Positions 1-5,042 of a DNA stretch of 5,155 nt are shown here, in pieces (within the stretch, counting starts at the first letter, position 1; each line of letters opens with the position of its first letter). Source of the stretch: Candidatus Eiseniibacteriota bacterium. GTDB lineage: Bacteria > Eisenbacteria > RBG-16-71-46 > CAIMUX01. The stretch covers positions 1-5,155 of the forward strand of contig JAGQHR010000295.1 in the NCBI GenBank assembly GCA_020431745.1, read 5' to 3'. The notes under the pieces are model-generated. The model had not been told where the DNA came from. It saw only the letters and a list, made by a program, of their open reading frames with translations, and did no database searches. The position numbers were made by a program, and so were the translations under genes.

Positions 1-988
1 GATGGGCGATCTTGAGCGTCCGATCCGTCACCCGCGTCAAGGCCGAGCTGGGCGGCGACGGCTCGACGTTGCGCAGGAGCGAGGAGACCGTCTCGGGGGT
101 CGCGCGCTTCAGCTGATCGGTGTCGATCGGCAGATGCCCGGAGAGCAGCTCGTAGAGGATGACGCCCAGGGAGTAGACGTCGGTCGTGGTGTCGACGTCG
201 AGGCCGGTCCGCTCGGCCTGCTCCGGGCTCATGTAGGCCGGCGTTCCCACCATCTGTCCCTGCAACGTCATCAACGTGTGATCGGTCAGATGGGTCGACG
301 TCGCCTTGGCCACTCCGAAGTCGATCACCTTGGGGACCGGGTGCCCGTCGACCACCGTCACCATGATGTTCGACGGCTTGAGATCGCGATGGATGATCCC
401 GCGCTGGTGGGCATGCTGCACCGCGAGGCAGGTCTGGCTGAACAGCCGGAGCCGTTCTTCGACCGTGAGACGGTGCCGATCGCAGTACTCCGTGAGCGGT
501 TCCCCCTTGACCAGCTCCATCACGAAATAGGGACGTCCCTGCTCCGTGGCGCCGGCGTCGAGGACACGCGCGATGTTCGGATGATCCATCAGGGCCAGCG
601 CCTGCCGCTCGGCATCGAAGCGGGCCAGGACGGCGGCGGTATCCATTCCCGCCTTGATCACTTTGAGCGCGACGCGCCGCCGCAGCGGCACGCTCTGCTC
701 CGCCGCGTAGACGATGCCGAACCCGCCCTCGCCGATGCGATGGAGGATCCGGTAGGGACCGACCTGGTTCGGGTCGTCGAGGCGGACTCCCGACGGTGCG
801 AGGCGGACCGGGGGACGCTCCAGGAACGTGTCGGCCGCCCGCAGGTGCTGCAAGAGTGAGCGCACCTCCGCGTCCAACGCGGCGTCGCCGGCACAGGCCG
901 CTTCGAGGTACGCCTCCCGCTCCGACTCCGGAAGCTCCGCCGCGTTCTGGAAGATCTCGCTCGCGCGGCGCGTGCGATCAGTCGTCAT
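1..988 (-). CDS. Hanks-type serine/threonine protein kinase (C-terminus cut by the window edge)
   Basis: The first 329 residues are visible and carry a complete-looking kinase core that phosphorylates Ser/Thr. Glycine loop IGEGGFG is at residues 85-91, the ATP-binding lysine in VALKV is K109, the catalytic loop is HRDLKPSN at 200-207, DFG is at 223-225 and the activation segment ends GTPAYMSPE at 248-256. Thr/Ser residues between DFG and SPE are possible autophosphorylation sites. Residues 1-75 form a helical N-terminal region (LPESEREAYLEAAC, then EVRSLL) typical of Planctomycetes/Acidobacteria kinases found next to ECF sigma genes. The frame is still open at base 1. In this family the missing part often holds a transmembrane helix and TPR or WD40 repeats, but that is not visible here. 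The ATG at 988 lies inside the end of the sigma gene, with GAGG and AGGG just upstream, so translation is probably coupled. Kinase identity is near certain; substrate is inferred. Confidence 0.96.
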   Translation of the reverse strand, partial: MTTDRTRRASEIFQNAAELPESEREAYLEAACAGDAALDAEVRSLLQHLRAADTFLERPPVRLAPSGVRLDDPNQVGPYRILHRIGEGGFGIVYAAEQSVPLRRRVALKVIKAGMDTAAVLARFDAERQALALMDHPNIARVLDAGATEQGRPYFVMELVKGEPLTEYCDRHRLTVEERLRLFSQTCLAVQHAHQRGIIHRDLKPSNIMVTVVDGHPVPKVIDFGVAKATSTHLTDHTLMTLQGQMVGTPAYMSPEQAERTGLDVDTTTDVYSLGVILYELLSGHLPIDTDQLKRATPETVSSLLRNVEPSPPSSALTRVTDRTLKIAH

Positions 989-1589
989 GCGCCTCACCCT
1001 GCCCGGCCCTTGGCGTCGACCGGGGCGGGTCCGAGGATTCGTCCGCATCTGCCTGGAGATCCCGATGCAACCGGGCCACACAGTACTTCCACTCGCGATC
1101 GACCGTGCGCACGGAAACGCCGAGCAGATCCGCGATCTCCTCGCGTTCCAGCCCGGCGAAGAATCGCAACGAAACGATCGTCGCCTTGCGCGGATCGTCT
1201 TCCTGCAACTGCTGCAGGGCCCGATCGAGGGCGAGGACATCCACCTCGGGCGTCTCCAACGCGACGTCGATCTCGTCGAGATCGAGGTTGGCCTGCCCGC
1301 CGCCCCGCTTGGCGGAGCGCTTCCGTCGCGCCTGCTCGACGAGGATCCGACGCATCGCGATGGCCGCTGCTCCGAAGAAGTGGGCCCGATTCTGCCACGG
1401 ACCGGAGCGATCGCTCGAGAGACGCAGGTACACCTCGTGCACGAGTGCGGTCGGCTGGAGCGTCGGCCCCGCGGCGCCGAAGGCCATGCGCGCGCGCGCC
1501 AGCTTGCGCAGCTCCGTATAGAGCTCCGCCATCAACGCATCGGCGCCGGTCTCGGCGTCGAGATGGGGCTGGGGCGTGTCGTCGGTCAT
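978..1589 (-). CDS. ECF-type RNA polymerase sigma factor, TIGR02999-like
   Basis: This 203-residue protein should direct RNA polymerase to a special set of promoters. Region 2 spans about residues 18-92, including QPTALVHEVYLRL at 45-57 and the helix RAHFFGAAAIAMRRILVEQA at 68-87, followed by a basic stretch (RRKRSAKRG). Region 4 spans about 120-178, with a helix-turn-helix at 147-174 (EEIADLLGVSVRTV). The pattern fits the Sigma70_ECF/TIGR02999 group common in Planctomycetes and Acidobacteria, which typically lacks a neighbouring anti-sigma gene. The DAED motif usual before LVQE in ECF region 2.2 is replaced by QPTA. The start is fixed at ATG 1589 because an in-frame TAG lies five codons upstream; only a weak GGTG precedes it. 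The gene's TGA overlaps the kinase ATG (11 shared bases), which argues for one operon and a joint regulatory role. Confident as a sigma factor; its target promoters are unknown. Confidence 0.93.
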   Translation of the reverse strand: MTDDTPQPHLDAETGADALMAELYTELRKLARARMAFGAAGPTLQPTALVHEVYLRLSSDRSGPWQNRAHFFGAAAIAMRRILVEQARRKRSAKRGGGQANLDLDEIDVALETPEVDVLALDRALQQLQEDDPRKATIVSLRFFAGLEREEIADLLGVSVRTVDREWKYCVARLHRDLQADADESSDPPRSTPRAGQGEAHDD

Positions 1590-1700
1590 GGTGGCACCAA
1601 TCTAGCACCGCTTCTCCTCCCTCGGCGCGTTCGGATCAGCCGGCGCGCAGCGGTCGATCCGCAACCGGCTTTCGACGGTCAATACGCAGGAGGAGGGAAG

Positions 1701-1715
1701 AAACCGACACGGTTT
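1701..1715. repeat. Inverted repeat AAACCG-aca-CGGTTT with T-run
   Basis: A perfect 6-bp inverted repeat with a 3-base centre, its right arm running into six T (1713-1718). Counting one G-U pair it extends to about 9 bp. It lies in the divergent spacer between the sigma gene and the DUF4395 gene. Read on the plus strand it resembles a small intrinsic terminator, but no plus-strand gene lies upstream, so an operator or protection from read-through are equally possible. Confidence 0.45.
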
Positions 1716-1750
1716 TTTCGTGGCAGTCCGGGCACCCCGATGGCGCATTG

Positions 1751-1767
1751 GGGATCGACCCGATCCC
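1751..1767. repeat. Inverted repeat GGGATCG-acc-CGATCCC
   Basis: A perfect 7-bp inverted repeat with a 3-base centre in the divergent spacer, 59 bases before the start of the DUF4395 gene. It could be an operator for a dimeric regulator or a hairpin in the 5' leader of that gene. Function is not shown by sequence alone. Confidence 0.5.
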
Positions 1768-1781
1768 GCCCGAAGCGCCTG

Positions 1782-1796
1782 CCGGGACCGTCCCGG
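1782..1796. repeat. Inverted repeat CCGGGAC-c-GTCCCGG
   Basis: A perfect 7-bp inverted repeat around a single base, its centre 30 bp from the centre of the preceding dyad (1751-1767), i.e. about three helical turns. The one-base centre favours a protein-bound DNA operator over an RNA hairpin, since the full stem could not close in RNA. The base sequence differs from the 1751-1767 dyad, so the two are not copies of one site. Confidence 0.45.
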
Positions 1797-1812
1797 GCGG
1801 CCGCGGTCGGGA

Positions 1813-1820
1813 GAGAGGAG
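1813..1820 (+). promoter_or_regulatory. Ribosome binding site of the DUF4395 gene
   Basis: The purine run GAGAGGAG ends 5 bases before ATG 1826 and 8 bases before a second ATG at 1829. This selects the start within a reading frame that is open far upstream (from about 1010) only because of high GC. Confidence 0.7.
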
Positions 1821-1825
1821 ATCCG

Positions 1826-2311
1826 ATGATGCGTTTACCGGATTCGGCGCGGCGGCGTCTGGAGACCGAGGGCTATCGGGAAATCCCCGACTCGGTGCTG
1901 GCCCAGATCGAACCCTGGCTTCGTCTGGCGCCCGGCGTCTCGTTGGTCTGGACCGCCGCCGGGGTGTTGCTCCAGTCCCCTTGGGTTCTGTTCGGATTGG
2001 TCCCGTTCTGCCTGATGGGAGCGATCACCCGCGGGCATCCGTTCGACGTGTTCTACAACCGAGGGGTGCGCCGCCGGACCGGGGCGCCCACCCTGCCGCC
2101 CTATCCCGCGCCCCGGCGGTTCGCGTTTCTCGTCTCCGCCGTCTGGGTCCTCGCGCTCGCGATCGGCTACACGATCGGGGGAGGTGGGTGGGTCGATGTT
2201 CTCGGCGCGTTCCTCGTCCTGCTGCGGCTGGTCCACCTCACGACCGGCTACTGCGTGGCGTCGCATCTCCACTGCCGGATCTTCGGTCCGAGCGAACCCT
2301 ACCGCAGCTGA
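1826..2311 (+). CDS. DUF4395-like integral membrane protein
   Basis: A 161-residue membrane protein of unknown function. After a charged N-terminal segment (1-35) there are hydrophobic segments at about 36-64 (probably two short helices), 99-118 and 122-142. Between them is the loop HPFDVFYNRGVRRRTGAP at 71-88, followed by LPP and APRRFA, which is the signature I recognise from DUF4395 (PF14340). The family's conserved cysteine near the last helix appears as GYC (C143), with a second cysteine at C150 in HLHC; both could be redox active or bind metal, which is inference. The start is ATG 1826 (or 1829), set by the preceding purine-rich ribosome site. It is transcribed away from the sigma-kinase operon and converges on the lipoprotein gene with only 33 bases between. 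No obvious T-rich hairpin terminator was found in that gap. Family assignment rests on recalled motif pattern, not on a search. Confidence 0.82.
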   Translation: MMRLPDSARRRLETEGYREIPDSVLAQIEPWLRLAPGVSLVWTAAGVLLQSPWVLFGLVPFCLMGAITRGHPFDVFYNRGVRRRTGAPTLPPYPAPRRFAFLVSAVWVLALAIGYTIGGGGWVDVLGAFLVLLRLVHLTTGYCVASHLHCRIFGPSEPYRS

Positions 2312-2344
2312 ACCGGCGAACCCGGCGCGTCCAAGGGGGTCGGC

Positions 2345-2860
2345 TCAGGTTCGGGAGCGGTTCGCCTTCAGGCGTTCGAAGACGCGGAACCGTCCGTCCT
2401 CTTCGACCACCACGCCGATGGTCTCGCCCGGAAGGCCGCCCTCCGGACTCACCGTGTACTGCAGGGCTCCGTCATCCAGCTCCTCCACTCCGGCCCCGGC
2501 GAGTCGCTCGTCATACCAGGATGCGATCTCATCGAAGGTTCCCTCGGTCGTGAACCAGACTGCCATCCCCTTCATGTGTGCGTCCTTGGTGTCCCCGTAG
2601 AGGTCCGAGCCCATCGCATCCTCGGCCCGCGCTCCCGGATAGAGCGGAATCTGCGTGGCGAGGGTGACGAGATCCTTCGCGTCCCCGCTCCACTTCGCTT
2701 CCTCGGTCTTCGAGGAACATCCCGCGACCGCGATCATGAACGCGAGCCCGGTCGTGATCAGCGATCGACGCAACGGAAGGGCGGCCGCCGTTGGCTGCGA
2801 GGGAACCGTCGTCGAGACGATCCGTTTCTGCGGAACCATGCGGGAAGAAGTCGAAACCAC
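2345..2860 (-). CDS. Small lipoprotein with YPGA-type domain
   Basis: A predicted 171-residue exported lipoprotein. A hydrophobic stretch (ITTGLAFMIAVAG, 35-47) ends in lipobox VAGC, with C48 as the lipidated residue, leaving about 124 mature residues. The mature part contains QIPLYPGA (70-77), then a beta strand MAVWFTT (99-105) and helix FDEIASWYDERLAGAG (109-124). I recognise this layout from many short uncharacterised bacterial lipoproteins; its biochemical role is unknown to me. GTG 2860 is preferred because GGAGG lies 5 bases upstream. ATG 2839 and TTG 2773 are in frame but lack a clear ribosome site, although TTG would give a classic short signal peptide. With the GTG start the n-region is about 34 residues long and carries a twin arginine (R31-R32, RRSLI), reminiscent of a Tat signal. 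A 184-base gap from the upstream nuclease-like gene suggests its own promoter. Confidence 0.85.
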   Translation of the reverse strand: MVSTSSRMVPQKRIVSTTVPSQPTAAALPLRRSLITTGLAFMIAVAGCSSKTEEAKWSGDAKDLVTLATQIPLYPGARAEDAMGSDLYGDTKDAHMKGMAVWFTTEGTFDEIASWYDERLAGAGVEELDDGALQYTVSPEGGLPGETIGVVVEEDGRFRVFERLKANRSRT

Positions 2861-2865
2861 CGCGC

Positions 2866-2870
2866 CCTCC
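2866..2870 (-). promoter_or_regulatory. Ribosome binding site deciding the lipoprotein start
   Basis: GGAGG on the minus strand, 5 bases before GTG 2860. The alternative starts ATG 2839 and TTG 2773 have no comparable site, so this supports the longer product. Confidence 0.6.
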
Positions 2871-2892
2871 GATCGCCCAAGGCGTTGGTCGG

Positions 2893-2914
2893 TCGCGAGC
2901 CAGCCTCGCGAGCC
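2893..2914. repeat. Tandem direct repeat TCGCGAGCC x2
   Basis: Two exact 9-bp copies (2893-2901 and 2906-2914), starts 13 bp apart, each containing the palindrome TCGCGA. They lie 33-54 bases upstream of the lipoprotein start, where an operator or promoter element could sit. GC-rich repeats of this size can also arise by chance. Confidence 0.35.
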
Positions 2915-2953
2915 GCTTGGCGGAGGAGATCGGTCGTTCCGGGCCGGATCTTG

Positions 2954-2972
2954 AGCGTCCCATGGGAACGCT
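2954..2972. repeat. Imperfect palindrome between the EEP enzyme and lipoprotein genes
   Basis: AGCGT and ACGCT arms flank the palindromic core CCCATGGG, with one extra A, giving a 7-bp stem with a bulge and a CATG loop. It is about 75 bases past the stop of the EEP gene on the minus strand. No T-run follows on either strand, so it is not a standard intrinsic terminator. The rest of the spacer (2861-3044) shows no gene. Confidence 0.35.
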
Positions 2973-3044
2973 TGGAACCGCCGGCAGTTGCCGCCCGGTA
3001 CCGGCGTGGGCTTTTCGTGAAACCCCGCAGCGTTTGTGAAATCG

Positions 3045-4880
3045 CTAACGCAGCACGGTTACCCAGCTCGAGGCGGTCCCCTGATCGGTGCGCAGGCGGA
3101 CCAGGTACCGTCCGGCGACGACCTCGGCGCCCTGCGCGTCCCGTCCGTCCCAGACGACGTGATGGGCCCCGGCGGAGACCAACGCGGCCCGAGCCAGGCT
3201 TGCTACCTTTCGGCCCTGCGGATCGAAGACGTCCGCATCGACCCGGGCGTCACCCGCCAGCTCGTAGGTGATCTCGACCCGATCCGAGAACGGGTTGGGC
3301 ACGCGCGTCCGAATGTGGATCCAACGGGAGCCGGACGCGGGCGGTACCTCGCCCGTTCCGCTGGAATCGGAGAGCGGGTGGAAGTCGACGACCAGCGGAG
3401 CGTGGTCGCTCGCGGAGGGCGTGTCCTGCGCGTTCAGTCCGTAGAGAGCCAATGTGCCGGCTGTCATGTCGCGAGTGTCGAGGACGTAGGAACGATCCAC
3501 CTCGGACACGCTCCCCGTGTGCAACACGTAGTCGAGCTTGCCGGGATAAAAGCTGGATCCATCGTCGCGCCAGGAGTGGGTGAGGCGGGCCTCGGGGTGA
3601 CGGGCGACGATGTCGTCGAAGTCGCTCCCGTCCCAGTCCGGCGGAGAGTCGGGGCCGTAGGTGCCTTCGTCCACGATGTCACCCGTCTCGAGCGTCTCCA
3701 GCTGCTGCCGCCACCCCACCAGATTGAAGTCTCCGGCAGCGAAGATCGGAGTGTCCGGAGCGAGGTCGAGACGGCCGCCGGGGGTCCGGGCGTCTCGCAG
3801 GAAGGCAACCAGCGCGTCCGCCTGCTCCTGCCGGTTCTGGTCTGCGGTGCAGCAGCTCCAATGGTTCGCGACGACCAGGAGGTCGGAGTCATAGGCCGGG
3901 CGGAGATCGACGAGCACCGCCGTCAGGCGCGCCCCCGGCAGGATGAGCCAGGAGTCGAGGACGGGAAGTCGGGTCACGATGACGTTGCCCGAGTCGAGCT
4001 TGATCGCCGACCACGACTCGCCCGGCCCGCTCGGAAGCAGCTGTTCGACGACCGCCGCGACCTCCGAGGCGCCATGATTCCAGACCTCGCAGATGACCCA
4101 GAGATCCGGATCCACCGTCGCGAAGATGCGCCCCAGGGCCGCGTGGCGGGCTCCATTCCCGTCGAAGAGCCCGTCGCTCTGGATGTTGTAACCCGCGATC
4201 CGCACGTCGTCGGGAGCGGCGCGATCGAGCGCGATCGGAGTCGCCGGTTGGGAGCCCTGCGCGAATGCATATCCGGCGCCGCTCAGGACCATGGTGTCGC
4301 CGCCGCCGCCGTCTCGCACCGCGACGTCGAATCGCGGACCGGGAAAGAGCGGTTCTCCGCCCACCGTCGCATCCCGCGCGAACGCGAGCTCGAGCTGCAC
4401 GTCGCTCACGGTCGGTCCCAACAGCAGACCCAGGGTCGCGTGATCGACCGGCTGCGGTCCGCCGGATCCATAGAATGTGCCGCTGCGGGAACCGAGGTTC
4501 CAGACCAGCTCGGCTCCGACACCGGCCATCGGCTGACCTGTGTTGGGATCCTGATCGGTGTCGAGACCGAGCGTGATGTCCTGTCCCTCGTCCCCCTGCA
4601 CCTCCGCGGTCGTGTCGAAGCGGAGGAAGACCCGCTGCTCATCGTTCGCGATCCACAGGGTAGTGAAGTCGATGCCCGAGCTGCCGTCGTCTCCCGTGGG
4701 ATCGGTGGTCTCGATCGCCTCGGAAGTCCAGTCGTCGTACGTGCCGTCGATCTGGATGGGGAGGCTGATTGCGTGCGCCAGTCCCACGGCGGTGCCCAAG
4801 AGGCCCAGAGCTTGGGCGAGGATCCGGGGGGAGAAGGCATGATCGGCGGGACGCGCGTCCCAGAAACGACGTGTAGTCAC
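3045..4880 (-). CDS. Secreted endonuclease/exonuclease/phosphatase-family protein with CBM9-like and FlgD-like Ig domains
   Basis: A 611-residue exported hydrolase predicted to cut phosphodiester or phosphoester bonds using a metal ion; the true substrate is unknown. Residues 1-37 are a signal peptide (hydrophobic LAQALGLLGTAVGLAHA, cut after AHA). About 41-195 is a beta-rich CBM9-like domain starting IDGTYDDW, with a calcium-loop-like DTDQDPNTG at 107-115. About 225-502 is the EEP fold with the expected catalytic set: N232 (GYNIQ), E265 (ICEVW), H340 (ANHW), D384 and N386 (GDFN), D450 (LDYV), and S491-D492-H493. About 527-611 is a FlgD-like/type-IX-tail-like Ig domain: NPF at 529-531, GR at 556-557, WDG at 577-579 and VVAGRY at 587-592. 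Such tails often act in outer-surface sorting in Bacteroidota and related phyla, but here sorting is inference. GTG 4880 is chosen because GGAGG lies four bases upstream and the signal peptide follows. The gene is probably transcribed alone. Confidence 0.92.
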   Translation of the reverse strand: MTTRRFWDARPADHAFSPRILAQALGLLGTAVGLAHAISLPIQIDGTYDDWTSEAIETTDPTGDDGSSGIDFTTLWIANDEQRVFLRFDTTAEVQGDEGQDITLGLDTDQDPNTGQPMAGVGAELVWNLGSRSGTFYGSGGPQPVDHATLGLLLGPTVSDVQLELAFARDATVGGEPLFPGPRFDVAVRDGGGGDTMVLSGAGYAFAQGSQPATPIALDRAAPDDVRIAGYNIQSDGLFDGNGARHAALGRIFATVDPDLWVICEVWNHGASEVAAVVEQLLPSGPGESWSAIKLDSGNVIVTRLPVLDSWLILPGARLTAVLVDLRPAYDSDLLVVANHWSCCTADQNRQEQADALVAFLRDARTPGGRLDLAPDTPIFAAGDFNLVGWRQQLETLETGDIVDEGTYGPDSPPDWDGSDFDDIVARHPEARLTHSWRDDGSSFYPGKLDYVLHTGSVSEVDRSYVLDTRDMTAGTLALYGLNAQDTPSASDHAPLVVDFHPLSDSSGTGEVPPASGSRWIHIRTRVPNPFSDRVEITYELAGDARVDADVFDPQGRKVASLARAALVSAGAHHVVWDGRDAQGAEVVAGRYLVRLRTDQGTASSWVTVLR

Positions 4881-4884
4881 GATT

Positions 4885-4889
4885 CCTCC
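4885..4889 (-). promoter_or_regulatory. Ribosome binding site deciding the GTG start of the EEP-family gene
   Basis: GGAGG on the minus strand with four bases before GTG 4880. The spacing is slightly short, but no ATG exists in the signal-peptide region, so this supports a GTG start. Confidence 0.6.
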
Positions 4890-4985
4890 GCAGAGTGGGG
4901 CCTGGCCGGGACGTAGGTCACCCCGGTCGGGACCGATGTCGATGCTGGCGATGGATCCGCCGGCGGGCTCTGGGCAGCGACGAAA

Positions 4986-4994
4986 ATCGTACCA
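4986..4994 (-). promoter_or_regulatory. Candidate extended -10 promoter element for the EEP-family gene
   Basis: On the minus strand TGG-TACGAT resembles an extended -10 element (TGn plus a four-of-six match to TATAAT). It lies about 105 bases upstream of GTG 4880 in the 162-base spacer after the preceding gene. No well-spaced -35 box is seen (TTGCTG lies only 14 bases upstream), so this is a weak call. Confidence 0.25.
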
Positions 4995-5014
4995 CGGAGG
5001 CGGCTCAGCAAGAA

Positions 5015-5026
5015 ACCGGCCCCGGT
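5015..5026 (-). terminator. Weak terminator-like hairpin after the SPOR-like gene
   Basis: On the minus strand ACCG-GGGC-CGGT is followed by TTCTT, 17 bases past the stop of the gene entering from the right edge. The stem is only 4 bp and the T-run is broken, so it may have no terminator function. Confidence 0.25.
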
Positions 5027-5042
5027 CGGAAGGGATCGTCGG

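Noticed and set aside
2..859. A 285-codon open frame on the plus strand over the kinase gene
   Set aside because: It is antisense to clear kinase motifs (HRDLKPSN, DFG) and its product is rich in Arg, Asp and His with no family resemblance.
1600..1606. TAGATT -10-like hexamer on the minus strand just before the sigma gene
   Set aside because: It lies about 12 bases from the start codon and has no matching -35 box; too weak to call a promoter.
1688..1697. Strong ribosome-site-like run AGGAGGAGGG on the plus strand
   Set aside because: No start codon lies within the next 15 bases, so it does not mark a gene start.
1010..1825. N-terminal extension of the DUF4395 gene
   Set aside because: The frame is open upstream, but the product is Arg/Pro-rich and antisense to the sigma gene; a good ribosome site precedes ATG 1826.
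828..1829. A 333-codon plus-strand frame over the sigma gene
   Set aside because: Antisense to a well-conserved sigma factor and without a domain pattern or ribosome site.
2312..2344. Possible shared terminator between convergent DUF4395 and lipoprotein genes
   Set aside because: The 33-base gap has a repeated CCGGCG but no clear hairpin followed by a T-run on either strand.
2947..2960. 14-base exact match GATCTTGAGCGTCC also present at 8-21
   Set aside because: One copy lies in kinase coding sequence and a single match of this length can arise by chance in a GC-biased 5-kb window; no flanking similarity.
3036..4916. A 626-codon open frame on the plus strand antisense to the EEP-family gene
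   Set aside because: Its product is low-complexity, rich in Arg, Gly and Val with no recognisable motif, while the minus strand shows signal peptide, catalytic motifs and C-terminal domain. It is open because high GC removes stop codons.
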